64,000 nt of DNA from Pisolithus tinctorius (taxonomy: Eukaryota > Basidiomycota > Agaricomycetes > Boletales > Pisolithaceae). This document shows, one piece after another, positions 33,477 to 45,317 of the stretch. The translations under genes and the position numbers were made by a program. How positions within the stretch are numbered: position 1 is the first letter of the stretch; each line of letters opens with the position of its first letter. The stretch is taken from contig JANFAH010000005.1 in the NCBI GenBank assembly GCA_024663395.1, forward strand, positions 682,001-746,000, read 5' to 3'. The notes beneath the pieces were generated by a model. It was not told the origin of the DNA and did no database searches. It saw nothing but the letters and a program-made list of their open reading frames with translations.

Positions 33477-35164
33477 CTATTCCCAAGTGCCTGCACGGAT
33501 TGCCTCACAAAACTTCCGATGCACTGCTAAAAATGAGCGGGATGCGAGAACGGAGAGTCCGCTGTCCTTCCAGTCCGCCTCCGAGAGTGATTCTACAACT
33601 TTATTCCCAGGAATGTAGTCCAGTTTCTCCAACTTCTCTTGAGTATGCGCTGACAGCCGATACTTCGTACAGAACTCCGAGAGCGAAACGTTGTGCGTCA
33701 TGGTGGAACTGGGTGAAGAGAAGATGGTCGTACTTTGACTGGGTGGTGGTGGGGTTGGCGCAGGCGGAGATGTCATGTTTGACATATAGTAGCCATACGA
33801 ACCGTAGGGAATCGGTGGAGGAGGAAAGTAAGAGCCGAATGGATACATGGGGTGGGGGCCAGGGGCATGCCAAAGGCCATGAGGCCCAGGCGCACTATGG
33901 TGGTCTTCATTCCATGCACCAAGGATCGGATTTGGAACGTCCGCTGGCATTTGGCTAGCAGGAATAGCAGACGCCTTCGTAAAGTGATTGGACATTGGCG
34001 GGGTATCACATGTTGCAGTCGGTGGCTATCAGGGTGTCAGCAACGTATTCGAATCAATATTCCACTTATGACATACCTTCGCAGCGATGGCGTTTGCCCA
34101 AATTTGAAGGCGAAGTGGGGTTAGCTCCCAGAAGAGTCCCCCCGATGCGTATATGCGCTTGTTTGGAAAGCGGGGATGATTCCCAACAGGATATTTGTCT
34201 TGTAATTCCTTGAGCTCGTTTGCAGAGCGGTTACGAAGTGAATCGATTTGCGATTTGATAGACAAGTCGGGCAGTGGTTCGTCGTCAAGTTCTCTTGCCG
34301 CCCCCGAGCTCTTCCCTCTCCCTCTCTTCTTTTCCTCAATCGTTGGCTGTCGTAGTTCAGCACTTGCTGCTCACAGAAGAAATGAAGATTGCTTACGAGC
34401 TCACGCGGAATGGGCCTCGGCACATACAGAAAAATAACTTGATCCTTCTTGCGTGACTTCACAGCATTGATCATCGCCCGATATCCTACCTCATTTGTGA
34501 CGAGTTTGAGCTGGAGATTAGCGGGAGTTTCAAATTGCCAGCGCAACTGTTCAGCCGCCAGATGCCATGGCATGGTATCAGCAGCGTCAGCAACAGCATC
34601 GATGAAGGTATCAAAAGTATCCTTGACTGTGAATATAAAAGGGTTGCACTGGGTAAGTTTGACAGAGGTTGAGGATGTCGATTTGCCCCGTGTGCGGGCC
34701 AAGACCTCGACAGACGTCTCAAGATGCAGGTGTGCTGTGATAGATTGGGGTGGGGGTTCGGCAACGCTATCCTCTGAGTCGCTAATATCGAATATGGCTG
34801 TCTTCGACATCGATTTCTTCGCTTTCTTCTTCTTTCTTGAGGCAGGGGACTTCGGGGAAGATGGGGAATTGGATCACTTCTGCTTGCGGCCACGCTTCGC
34901 TTTCTTTGTAGGGGTCTTAGCAGAGATTTTCTTTGGAGAGTTCTTGACAGGGCTAGCAACTGGTGTAGATGTCACCGATTCACATGGAGGGATATATGCA
35001 TCGTCAATAAACGTGAACGTGTCTAGGGATATCAGTGCACTGCTGGGTAGAGACGGATAATAGAACTTACAAATGGTGGAGCCAGGAGAGGCTTTTTGCT
35101 CATTTGCCTGCTCCACCGATTCCACCCCACAGCCTATTGGATCAGGCTCATTGGGGGGGTCCAT
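33477..35164 (-). pseudogene. Second gene of the mariner-type element, SAM-like C-terminus, one in-frame stop
   Basis: Convergent with the transposase; ATG 35164 (MDPPNEPDPIGCGVE) lies 24 bp inside the right repeat. Exon 1 joins by a 49-nt intron to YTFTFIDDAYIPPCESV and a Lys-rich nuclear-type segment. A TGA (34,874-34,876) interrupts the same frame, which reopens directly as SNSPSSPKSPASRKKKKAKK and SKTAIFDISDSEDS. Downstream blocks are PFIFTVKDTFDTFIDAVADA, then past a 51-nt intron IEEKKRGRGKSS and LDDEPLPDLSIKSQIDSLRN, and GGLFWELTPLRLQIWANAI. The last exon has a Pro/Tyr/Gly-rich linker and a helical domain resembling a SAM fold (SLSEFCTKYRLSAHTQEKLE ... SEADWKDSGLSVL), ending AIRAGTWE at 33,477. 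Function unknown; it could be an accessory DNA- or protein-binding factor. The stop may be a mutation or base-call error, because everything else reads through. Confidence 0.65.
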
Positions 35165-35187
35165 AGCGGTGAGAATGCCGACGCAGA

Positions 35188-35298
35188 GGTGTAGGGAATG
35201 TTCACGACACGACTTATTACGACTCGTTCCCAATTTGGAATGACTCAACGCGCGACTCAAAAAAATTCACACAGTCTCATTACACTTGGGAACTGCTG
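35188..35298 (-). repeat. Right terminal inverted repeat of the mariner-type element
   Basis: Mirror copy of 13,542-13,652, ending in a G before TA (35,299-35,300). The minus-strand second gene starts 24 bp inside it, so each repeat is the promoter side of one of the two convergent genes. Confidence 0.95.
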
Positions 35299-35805
35299 TA
35301 AAGACTATGTTGTTCCATTGAGTTGTATCCACACAAACCATGTAATTCCAGCCCAGTCGCATGGATCGCTAATACCAAATCTAGTGTGTACGCGACCCTC
35401 GAGGCCCTCACCAGTACGTTGCCTTGACATGCAGCGTTGACTTCACATGTCTAGTGTGATAACAGCCAACTTTCACTACGTAAAAAAGGTTCAACTAATC
35501 AGCCAAGGGTTCGAGGTCATCTTTGCACAACATACATCATACAGCGTTACTATGCGACTGGGTTCCTTGGATATGGTACAATGTATACAGCGAGAACTGG
35601 TTATCCGTGGAATACGTTGTGCGGCGACGAATAGGAAGAACTCCGGCTCTCTAATCAAGCGCGTGTGGTGTAGGAGGTATAGAATTGTGGTAGCACTTCA
35701 CCTGTGCGTCCTAGTGCCTCTGCTCTAACGTTCGTATCTCTCCATCAGCAGCCGGCAGCCAAAAAGGCTTGTTGAAGGGAAGAGGACCACGAAGACCAAT
35801 CAAGG
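35299..35805. other. Intergenic stretch right of the transposon
   Basis: About 500 bp between the TA duplication and the stop of the coiled-coil gene. Open frames are short and unconvincing; no repeat or RNA gene seen. Confidence 0.5.
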
Positions 35806-36587
35806 TTAAGGCGAGAGTTCAGAGATCGTCATGAAAGCCCGGAACAACGCAGGAACAACGGACGGCGATCTGCATTCCCGTTCAACCTCCTCGAGAGCCT
35901 TTTCGGCTCGTACTCGCTTATCCCTTTCCTCTTGCAGCTCTGCCTCCATCTCAGCTAGTTGCCTCTCTGCCAACCGATTCATGAGATCAGCCCAGTCCGG
36001 AACGTATCGCCCAAATATGATAGATAAGACTTGCCAGTAGTTGAACTAGTAGTGCGAAGCCAAGAAGTTGTGCTACGTGGCTTCTCACCCAGTTTCTCCA
36101 TCTCGTCTAAAAGAACCTCCTCCTTATCTCGCAACGTCATTTGCTGCCTGCGAATTTCCATCACGTCCTGCCACAGAAGGCGGACCCTCTCTGACGCCGA
36201 CTGCCCGGAATTGCTGTAATGGACATCGCAGCTAGACTCTTCTCCTTCAGCACAGCATCGACGTTCGCCTGCTGCCACCGCTACCGTAGGAACGATGTCT
36301 GCTGCTGCTGTTTGTTGCGGAGAGGACGAGTGAAAGGGAGCGCTGTGGTTATGCGGGCGTGGATGACGCGTCGTCGTCGTCGTCGACTCCGATTGGATCG
36401 TAGAAAGAACCATAGCGGATATGCTTTCCGAATGTGATCTGGCGGGACTGTTACTCTGGTCTTCAAGAGCATATCGTCCTATGGATACGCTCGTTGTCGT
36501 TGGATTATTATCCAACCGCTGGCGTGTTGAGTTGGTGGGAGAGTCGGGGGTACTCAAGCGCCTCTTTCGTGGAATCGGAGGGCCCAT
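35806..36587 (-). CDS. Ser/Thr-rich protein with C-terminal coiled coil, unrecognised
   Basis: From ATG 36587 (MGPPIPRKRRLSTPDSPTNS) the first half is Ser/Thr/Pro/His-rich with a possible nuclear-localisation start (PRKRRL). The second half is a heptad-like coiled coil (LLWQDVMEIRRQQMTLRDKE, EVLLDEMEKLGEK). After one intron near 36,050-35,990 it continues DWADLMNRLAERQLAEMEAE and LQEERDKRVRAEKALEEVER. It ends FMTISELSP with TAA at 35,806-35,808. Upstream open segments at 36,902-36,600 (MDVSYYVGQLTLPPLFLFNG joined by a short intron to EYQYLKHPNFKTPTTILPGS) may be 5' exons of the same gene, but the frame into 36,587 could not be closed. No known family; the coiled coil suggests a self-associating partner protein. 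Confidence 0.55.
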
Positions 36588-37233
36588 TGCTTTCGGAGGC
36601 TACCTTGAGTTGGGATGAGGGTGACGATAAAAGAATGGTGTTGGTCGCTCACGCTATAGTTGCCAGAGGACACAGCAGGTGCAACAGACGACCCTGGTAG
36701 GATAGTAGTTGGCGTCTTGAAATTGGGGTGCTTTAAGTATTGGTATTCTGCACAGGATGGCACATGGGACACTTACGCGAACTGGTTGCTGTGTAGCTTT
36801 GTTCCCATCGTGGGCGGTAGAAGCAATAATGTGACGCCTGACGCCATTGAACAAGAACAGAGGGGGCAGTGTCAATTGGCCAACATAATATGATACATCC
36901 ATATGCCAGGAGATAAATGGGAAACAAATGGACTAACTTAATGACTTACCCGTCTACAACCACGAGAGACTCTCTGATGGGCCAAGGAAGGCGACGTGCG
37001 AGTTCAGTTGGAAGTGTTAAAGAGACACGTTGCTGCCCCACTGCACTGCATGGTGGATGAAAGACCTACATCAAGAGACTCTTCAGAAGCCGTTTGGACT
37101 CGTCGCCCCGGGATAACTTTATCCAACGCGAGTACAGCGAATTCTATTCAGAACAAGATAATTTCCCCGCCCGTACCATGAGAATGAGCGTGCGCGGGGG
37201 CGAGCGAGTAAAGCGGGCGAACAAGCTGACGCA

Positions 37234-37572
37234 TCAGACAACCCTGATCTCGTCGAGACCTCCGTAAACTCCACGCACAAAGTTTCCAACGGTCCTATGA
37301 GACATTGGCCAATGCAGGGTTACGCACTTATCTCCTCGACGCCAGATGTTCTTCCGAGCAGGGAGATGGACTCTGAGGTGTTCGAGGTCGTCGATGACGA
37401 CTTTGATGATATCCTTCTTGGGTGGACCTTCGAACTTGAGAGGATTGTATCGAACCATGACCTTCAAGCCCTCAGGGGGCATCGAATAGACCATGGGTCC
37501 TGCGATATTCACAGCGGAAGAGGATGGAGTGATCTGACCAGGAGGGACAGGACCCGTGGAACATGGAACCAT
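37234..37572 (-). CDS. Unrecognised protein of about 112 residues
   Basis: Open frame from ATG 37572 (MVPCSTGPVPPGQITPSSSA) with a coding-like C-terminal part (VMVRYNPLKFEGPPKKDIIK, VVIDDLEHLRVHLPARKNIW, GNFVRGVYGGLDEIRVV). A Pro/Ser-rich leader precedes it. It may be a separate small gene or the 5' part of the coiled-coil gene downstream on the same strand, about 330 bp away. The opposite strand is also open over much of this stretch. Confidence 0.4.
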   Translation of the reverse strand: MVPCSTGPVPPGQITPSSSAVNIAGPMVYSMPPEGLKVMVRYNPLKFEGPPKKDIIKVVIDDLEHLRVHLPARKNIWRRGDKCVTLHWPMSHRTVGNFVRGVYGGLDEIRVV

Positions 37573-38058
37573 GATGCATACCCCTCCGTGTGGAAAACCG
37601 CTTCAATTAGGGGTTAGCATGTAGTACACGGGACCTAAATTTGGTACACATTCGGCTACTGTACATGACATAGAAGAATACATGTCGTGCGGCATAGCAC
37701 AGTACATATGAATCTGAAGCAGTACATATCTGCGAAGCACGGGCGATCATACCTGGGTGTCAATCTAAACACGCCGGTCAGTGGGGGAGGACTTGATAGA
37801 TTAATTTCGGAGACACTGACAACGACCCAATTCATGGGATAATTTTGCTTCCTTCATCAAAGCTTTGATCTGACACCTTGCCTGAGGTTTCTTGCCTTGG
37901 GGCCAAAGACGTCATTTAATTGTCGACTACGCGACCTTGGTAGAAGAGTGAATATGCGTAACGCACGCTCTGGGCCACGGACAGTAGCTCATTAACAGGT
38001 GTAATCCATGTGTAGCAAATGTCCACCAAGGTTACAATAGATGTTGTCGAATAATAAT
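37573..38058. other. Intergenic stretch, nothing recognised
   Basis: About 490 bp, AT-richer than its neighbours, with stops in all frames; contains the 3' flank of the PSMG3-like gene and the 5' flank of the gene at 37,572. Confidence 0.5.
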
Positions 38059-38575
38059 TCACGCTACTCTATTCAACATGTTTGCCAGCGCCTGCATGAT
38101 CCCTTGAAATGTCTTCCTCTCGTGTCCATCAAATCCTTCTTCTACAGTCTGCATAGATGGCCTAAGTGCAATTCCAACAATGACACTACGACGATCGGGC
38201 CCCGGTGCTTGGCCCTCAGCACACCAGACAAGTGTGGCGATCTGTGCAGCATAGAGCGAGTGCAGCGACCGCAAATGCTCCGACGAGGCACTCCCAAAAA
38301 GTGGTGTGAGTTGTATGGCTGCCGGCGGAGTAGGTAACGCAAGCCCAGATGAGTTGGATACGCCACTAGAAGTGAGAAGCGCTGTGGATGGTATCGACAC
38401 TTGGACCTTTTAGGGAGGATCAGTCACGGTCGACCAGAACGTTACAGGGGCGCACCAAGTTGCCAACTTTCCCGAGTTGTGTGACCTGCACGAAGATCCG
38501 GTCTGCAAATGGTTGAATGAGCAGATCAGTCTGAATCCCGTTGATCTCGATGCAAGCTTGGGAGGAATTGAGCAT
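38059..38575 (-). CDS. Proteasome assembly chaperone 3-like protein (PSMG3/Pba3)
   Basis: Two exons. Exon 1 starts at ATG 38575: MLNSSQACIEINGIQTDLLI followed by QPFADRIFVQVTQLGKVGNL, which matches the PSMG3 signature (short beta-strand, then DRIFVxVTQ...KxG). A 51-nt intron (about 38,460-38,410) leads to exon 2, VQVSIPSTALLTSSGVSN ... LYAAQIATLVWCAEG ... RPSMQTVEEGFDGHERKTFQ, ending ANMLNRVA at 38,059. Total about 155 residues, near the family size. PAC3/Pba3 acts with PAC4 in assembling the 20S proteasome alpha ring. Its ATG lies 171 bp from the MED16 ATG on the other strand, so the two share a promoter region. Identification rests on motif memory. Confidence 0.68.
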
Positions 38576-38745
38576 GACAGTACTCTCTGGCCAACGTCGT
38601 CGGACAGAGTCTCCCCGCGTCACGTGCTCGAAAGGTCAATATACATAGCTGCACCGACGATGCTCCCTATGGCCCTATTACATAGTCTCCCCTAGGCAAA
38701 CCGAAGACTCGACAGAAGATAATTGTTCCTTCTGGCCCTACGGGC

Positions 38746-41700
38746 ATGTTGAGCGTGGATGTAAACAGCTCCCCTGTCAAGGGAAAGGCCAAGGATGACG
38801 GTAGATGGCGTTCAAATTGGTGGGATTTTCATCCCTTGGTTGAAAATATCCAGCGGTACGCCTCCTGAGGCCGTCTCTCATCCTACTATCTATTCACCTT
38901 CTCTCTTCCAGCCCAGTCGCATGGTCGACTTCCTCTGTCATTTTCACCGCGCACTCGTCCCAGCCTCTCCTACTTGGTCGCCTATTTCCATCATCAAGGC
39001 AGTTCATCGTCCCTTCTCCTGAACCTGTCATTCGATCACTGTCGTCTTTCGAGCCCCCAAGTGTCATAAGCGTCGCTCCAAATGACCAATGGCTGTTTGC
39101 GTTCTATCCTGGCATCGAAGGAGACGGGATTGCCTGTCTCTGGAAACGCGGATATCAAGTAGATAGCTGGACAGTCAAGGAGTGTTGGCCGATGAGCCCT
39201 GGAGCCGGAGTGATCACCGCCGCTTGGGCAGGGGTCGAACGAGAGGTATGCGGTTGCGGTATAGCTTGGAGCCTTAAATGACAATAAGAACAGTGGATAA
39301 CATCCAGTGACGGCTTTTGTTCACGTCTCCCATTACGCGGCCCACTCACACCTGTTTCGAATCCCACCCTACTTCTGGTCACTCAATCTCACGAACTCTA
39401 TGTCTGTTATGCACGCCCCTACTCACCTTCGCTAAGCTTTCTCTGTTGTTCCTTGGTTCAGCCGTACTTCATTACGGAGGGCCAAAGCCGGACTGCATTT
39501 CATGACGTACCTTCCGGACCAAAGTCTTCTAGGCTCTGTACCAGGGCTGCTATTGGGTTCATGTACACTGGTGCGTGTGTCTCTCCCTACTGTGAATCTA
39601 CCAGTGACTCTGCTCCAGACTCCTCACTGCTGGTGGCCATGAGGTCCCGGCGATATCCCACCACTGACAGTTTGGCGCCTGTTGCACACAATGACAGTGA
39701 CCTTGGTCTCCCGTTGGATACACCACATGGAGCTATGCCGGAAGAGCAATCTCCACCCTTAGACTGGGGTGCGCTGGCAGAGGAACAGACCATTGAACTT
39801 TGTGAAGTTAAGCTGCGTTTTGACGGATCAGCTATCAGTATGCAGTCGTGCCTTTCTTACCGGTTAACTCTCATACGCTCAACTAGACCTCATAAGTTAC
39901 CCACTGACACCTATTTACCATTCCTCACTTCACCTCACCAACCTTGCATTCACATGTGCTCCGCCTCCAAAGCCCGATCCCAATGCGTCCCCAAAATCCT
40001 CACCTAGAAAGGACAAACAATCAGCGCGCCATATATCGGAGACTACGGCGATCTTCCTTGTTGCCTCCTTCATCGATTATGACGATTGTCCGTTGCTTTC
40101 CCACTAACATGTACCGCGCTTACTCCCTCCACAGACAACTCAATCCCAAAATCAGAAATGACCTCTTATTCTATATCCAGAATTCTACCTTCACCGACGG
40201 TCAAAAGTTCTTGGGTACTGCTTTCTTCGCATTCTGATCAGTCACTAACGTCATTGCCAGTCAATCCGCCAGACCGGGGAATGCTCCTTTGCTCCCCGTG
40301 TTATACTTTCTTTTGCGCCAGCGTGGTCGCCGTGTAATTTCAGGAAAAGTGCCGTCGTCGTGATGCTAGCCGATACCGCAGGGTCGAAATTCCGAGGAGG
40401 ATCTAGGGTTAAGGAAGTTCCTGTTGGTTGTTTCATTGTCTTACAGCTGTGCGTCCTGCGAGTTTCGATCAGCCGCTTACTAACCAGTGTGTAGTCCTGA
40501 TTTATCCAACGATGAGGGTTGGGATCGTCCCCGCATCATGTCACCTGTTAGTAGGGCGGGAATGGATTGTAAGCCTCCTCCAGCGCTCCATGCACACTTT
40601 TGAAATTTCCTAAAAGGGCCAGTGAGTATCGCTATGTCCGTGAATCGCACACTTTTGTGTGCAGTATCCATGACTCGGGTTTCCATCCACTGCCTTCCCA
40701 GGCCTTGTGCCAGCAGTGCAGAATTGATCGGTATGCACACATCTGGTGGTTGTGTAACGCGCTAACTTGATAAGGTCCCGGCCCTCTTTCTCCACTTGCC
40801 ATGATTTTGACCTCCGCACTGGTATCACGGAGATCTATCGCGGATATCACTCACGTGCTATGCTTACCTTCAACACCAACGGAGAGTATCATCGAGACAT
40901 TTTCTGGTCTTTCGTTGGCTCAAGAGGTTAACGCCCGCACTGGTAGCGCAGCGTCGCTCACTTTGATGGAAGTCATCGGTGCGGAACTTGAGGTATACAA
41001 GTATGTAGTCTCTTCTTTCTCTGTACATTCCCTTCCCAATTGTGAGGATCAGAGCGAGAGCGGCTTCAACAGCAGATGAAGATGTGAAGGAACACCTCAC
41101 CTCGCTTTGGCAGAATGCTCACAATATCTGTTCTGTGGCATCTACGCTTTCTGCGTTCGAGGATTGCAAAGATCAGGAAGGCTATGATCTAGGTATATGC
41201 GTTCTTTTCATTCAGATCCGTGGACTCAGCCATTGAGTCAGATGTTGTTTGGCAACTTGTCAGTTTGTCGGAATGGGCAGTTGCCTTCCTGGAAAACATC
41301 ATCAAAGAGTGTTTGTTACTCTGTGACATGACGGATGTCGTCCCCAAGGTTACCGAACTGAAACGCGAGCCCATAGATGATAACCCCTTTTTCCCGGAAA
41401 GTAAGCCGACCGATTTGCGTTAGCGCAATGCCGCTCTTTTGACGATGTTGATTATAGGCGCGCCTCCTGCTGATGCTATTTCCCCGTTCGATATACCCGC
41501 TTTGCTGCACCTCGTGCATCCCTCGCTACTGGCGAACCTTCTCAACATGACTTCACATGTGTACCAATTTTACCAGTGGTTAAACTCGATGACAGCAAGG
41601 GGAGAGAGTGGCCAAATGGCGCGGGATACCCTCCTTGATGTCGTTGATTATTCCGGGTTGAATCTCGAGGCATTGGAGGACATATTCAGAAATGTGCACA

Positions 41701-42160
41701 AGGAAGTGAGCGCTATCCCAGGTAGGCCATTTCGCGCTTCAGTTTGGAAGAAATTTGGTTATACGGGAAGTTAGGAGAGCAAACGCGATCGTCGCTAGCA
41801 AGATGTCACCCCGTGCCGGCACAACACCACGAACTCCAAAAAATCGTCCACATGCTATCTTCATCCACAGCGATTAATAAGTCCCGTCTTTTCATCAAAC
41901 CGTCCGACCTTGTCGACGGCTTCACGAATCTCTCTATCTCTGCACCTCCGTGGAAGGAGCAGGGCAAGGATGTCGTGACAAAGGCCCAATTAATCCGTAG
42001 AGGCATCGGAGTTACATGTCTCAGATGTGGGCAAGAATCTGAAGTTGTCGGGGAGGTGGGATTGCCTAGACACGTCTTGTCGATGTGGAGATCGTGGGAG
42101 AGGACGTGGATGACTCGATGTGTGTGTGGAGGGTCGTGGGTGGGGGCGAGTGCATCATGA
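38746..42160 (+). CDS. MED16: Mediator complex subunit 16 (Med16/Sin4)
   Basis: Tail-module subunit of the RNA polymerase II Mediator complex. ATG 38746 (MLSVDVNSSPVKGKAKDDGR) and exon DGRWRSNWWDFHPLVENIQR are followed past a 54-nt intron by VAWSTSSVIFTAHSSQPLLL, GRLFPSSRQFIVPSPEPVIR and PNDQWLFAFYPGIEGDGIAC, the beta-propeller-like N-terminus of fungal Med16. Middle exons include PTLLLVTQSHELYVCYARPY and EEQTIELCEVKLRFDGSAI. The helical C-terminal part has PALLHLVHPSLLANLLNMTS and YQWLNSMTARGESGQMARDT. The end carries paired cysteines (VTCLRCGQESE ... TRCVCGGSW), with TGA at 42,158-42,160. About 12 introns. The 3' quarter has a diverged partial copy at 45.3-46.0 kb. Confidence 0.85.
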
Positions 42161-42475
42161 CTTGTAGTACATATCTTTTGAGTATTTAACATGACCTAAG
42201 TTAGATGCTGGTTTAAGGCTCAGGAAGGCACTTTAATTTTTGAACGTTATCACTGCGCAGGGTAGTTCGTAAAATCTTGCAAAGGCTCGTAACAGTGTTT
42301 ACCCCAGGATAAGCCAGAATTCTATTCTTCTATTCTATTGCTGTAAATACAAGCGCGGTATATGCACGATATGTGTGGTCTTCAGTGAGCGCTTTAACCA
42401 ATCTGCGGTGCGGTACCAAGCAGATGGATGTAATCGAAGCCCGCCTGCTTGAATTCTCGTCCCTCGCACCATGAA

Positions 42476-44546
42476 CTACAAGGCGTACACGAACCATGCA
42501 CTGCGATCTCCCGAATGTTCGGGTTCATCTTCCTTTGCCATAGAAAGCCTCATCTTCGCCTTTGCACGATTCTCCCGTAAGAGGTAGAGCAGATTTAGAG
42601 ATGAGACTACGACCAGGCCAATGGACATGACGACGAATGTGATCGTGGCTGCCGTGTAATTTGGACCGGGTGACAAGGAGCCAAGTAACCAGGTTGCGAG
42701 AATTGCACCTAAATTACTCGCAACGGAGACGAAGGCAACGCCACTTGCTCGCCGGGTGTGGGGAGCACTATTGTTGGCGACCCATGTAATTTCGGCTGGA
42801 GCACTTGCATATGCACCCGTCACCGAAAAAAAGAGCGAAGCATACCGGATGCGTTGGGAAGTGCTCACTGAAGTGTCGAGTCAGTATATGGGGAAATATA
42901 GGGCACTTAACTATACCATAGAACGTGGAAAACCCTATTATACACCAGATCGAGAAAAATATCACTGTGAGGCCCCGGCAGCCGTAACGATCGGAAAAGA
43001 ATGCGGAAATCATGGAGGCTATATGTCGACAATACATTGGCGATTAGCAACTTACAGAACAGTAGACTAGACTATGCTTACCAAAAAACGCAAGAACGAA
43101 AGGGGGAACGCTCATAAGCTGTGCCTGATTGCCTGTGTACCCCAGGCCAGCAACGATCGTCGGTTCAAAGCTGGGCATTCAAAGTCAGGCAGATAGACAC
43201 TACAAAGCACAAAGACTCACAATGCAAGCCCAAACAGCAGTGCACCTGGATCTGACATGTAGCAGGAGGAAATCCAAGGATGACAACTGACTCACCACCA
43301 AAAAATACAACGACACAGAGCATTAATACTTGCGGTGAACGAATCGCTCTCAGCACTTCTATCCAGCTGAAATCATCCTTGCTCTCATCCTCGGAGATGG
43401 CTTTACTGCTCTTGAGTTTCGAGAGAACATACGATCTTTCCTCTGGAGATAAAAAGCGCACAGTCTCTGGGGACCGAGGCAGAATGAGAAACGAGAAGAT
43501 ACCGAATAGGACGGTGAACAATCCCTCCTGGAAGCTCCATCGATATCATTTTCCCTGAAATCGGAGGGGGCAACATACAAGAATGAATATCCATGACCAC
43601 CCTGGTTTTCCACCTACTCCGTCCATTTTCGTTATAGCGGCAGCTAACAAGCCAGAGAAGGCCCCTGTTAATGATGCCGAGGCAAAGAAAGTAGTTATCC
43701 TGCAAAGGAGCGCCATGAGCGAAGTCATTGGAATGGTATAAACCCGAACCTAACCTGATCTGTAACCTCTCTCTGGGGTAGAAGGAGGAAAGGTAAAGGA
43801 CGAGTCCTGGAAAGAGGCCGCCTGTGGCCGGACATGGCAGTTCATCAGAGACTGTAAGACCCCATTGTATGCTCCTCATCCTACCTTGTGTCAAACCCAG
43901 AAAGAATCGACATAAATATAGTCCAGTATAATCAGTAACGAGTCCTAAATAGAATTATAGTTAGGGGCATCAGTTATCTGAAAATTTCTCATACCTTGCA
44001 TTGCAGCGACTATGCCCCACAGGATAACCATGGTAGGTAACATAAGATTTGGTCCGACACGCTACGAATACGAAGGTCAGGACAACCCACCGTCGAAAAG
44101 GTGGACTAACTTTCAAAATCAGATTTGAAGGTAACTCCATGGCGATATAGGGGCTACACAGTTTCAATAAAAAATCCGTAATTTTCCTTGAACGTGCTTA
44201 CACCCAAGTGAGCGTCAAAGCCACGGTGTACTGCAACGGAGTCAATCAGAGAAATCAGAGTCACCGTCAGAGCTTACCTGGTAGTCTGAAATTTTCAATG
44301 CTGTCTGCATACCAGCGACACGCGCATTTCCGATGTTGTTCATGTCCTGATTGTCCGGGACATTAAACTGAGCGGAACTTTGAGCTGTGCGATACGCATA
44401 GCGAGACGTACGAAGGAAGAAAGCAAGTAGAACGCAGTGCACGTTGGGAGAACCCATATGTCAAACTTTCTCCAGACAGCATCCTCCAGGGCGGCAGAAT
44501 CTCGTTGAGAGGGGTCAGCCAGGTCGGATTTGTTGAGAGCGTCCAT
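42476..44546 (-). CDS. MFS transporter, allantoate permease (Dal5/ACS) family, copy 1
   Basis: Plasma-membrane major-facilitator protein for organic anions such as allantoate, ureidosuccinate or vitamins; the substrate cannot be told. Start ATG 44546 (MDALNKSDLADPSQRDSAAL), chosen because copy 2 aligns at the same Met. Family blocks are VWRKFDIWVLPTCTAFYLLS, NIGNARVAGMQTALKISDYQ, IAMELPSNLILK, LGLTQG / GLFPGLVLYLSSFYPRERLQ, TGAFSGLLAAAITKMDG, GIFSFLILPRSPETVRFLSP, EERSYVLSKLKSSKAISEDE and SAPAEITWVANNSAPHTRRA. It ends DRSAWFVYAL at 42,476. Eleven or so introns of about 50 nt; about 500 residues and 12 membrane segments expected. No obvious break. It is convergent with MED16, 316 bp apart. Confidence 0.85.
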
Positions 44547-45317
44547 GTACATTGGGAATGAGCAAGATAGGTCTCTCAGCTTCGTCTCAAAGCTGTCGAT
44601 TATGATGGAGAAACATCGTGACCTTTTTTATTTTCTTTCCGATCTGGCAGTGCAATGGGATTAGAAAACTTAGCTCCGCCTTCGCCGGAAGCATTTGTAC
44701 GACCCCTTAACAGTTGTTACAAAGCCTGAATTCAAAAGGTGCTCGTCATACATACCAACTCCTAAGCATGTCGTCATGATAGGGACTGTGAATGGAAATG
44801 CCGGCGTTTATTAGTCCCGGGTTCATTCAAATTTGGACTGCGGGCTACCACGCTCGGCGATGGGCACGCGGAACTTACACAGGTCGACCTCTCGCTTGCG
44901 AAAATCCACAAGTCTCCCGCGATGGGAATCACGGCACTATACCTTCCAACATATGTAACATCAAAACCCCTCGGACGCCACCACGTGCATACGCATATGC
45001 AGTGTAATGGCAACGATCCATCTACGATTTGATTCCGCTGGCTGCGACGGGCTGTTGCACGCACGTCTGCAAAAGTTTGCGCGGGTCGCCAGTCGCCGTG
45101 ATGCATATCTGCTGCGGAGTGAGTTTAAAGGTAGATGTAATACCAAAAGCCCACTGCGACACCCTGGACGCCACCAGTGCACATGCCATCATATGTGTTT
45201 GATACATATACGCAGCCGTAGAGTCTGTTTATGTAGATTGGCACAACCCTGCACATACAAACGACGAACCTCACGGATCATGGCTACCCTTGCTGCTGGT
45301 GGCGTAAGTCAAATTTC
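44547..45317. other. Upstream region of MFS copy 1
   Basis: About 770 bp. Parts resemble the sequence upstream of the third MFS remnant (around 49,700-50,010; for example the stretch with GTCATCATG near 44,770 and 49,983), so it belongs to the duplicated block. No gene recognised. Confidence 0.5.

Larger units (their letters stand above)
13542..35298 (+). mobile_element. Tc1/mariner-type transposon of 21.8 kb, enlarged by a nested KDZ element
   Basis: Bounded by two 111-bp terminal inverted repeats that I could not tell apart base by base, starting CAGCAGTTCCCAAGTG and flanked by TA on both sides (13,540-13,541 and 35,299-35,300), the target duplication of Tc1/mariner elements. It encodes a DD34E transposase on the plus strand and a second gene on the minus strand. 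Subtracting the inner KDZ element leaves a mariner-type element of about 3.3 kb. The identical ends suggest a recent insertion. Confidence 0.92.
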
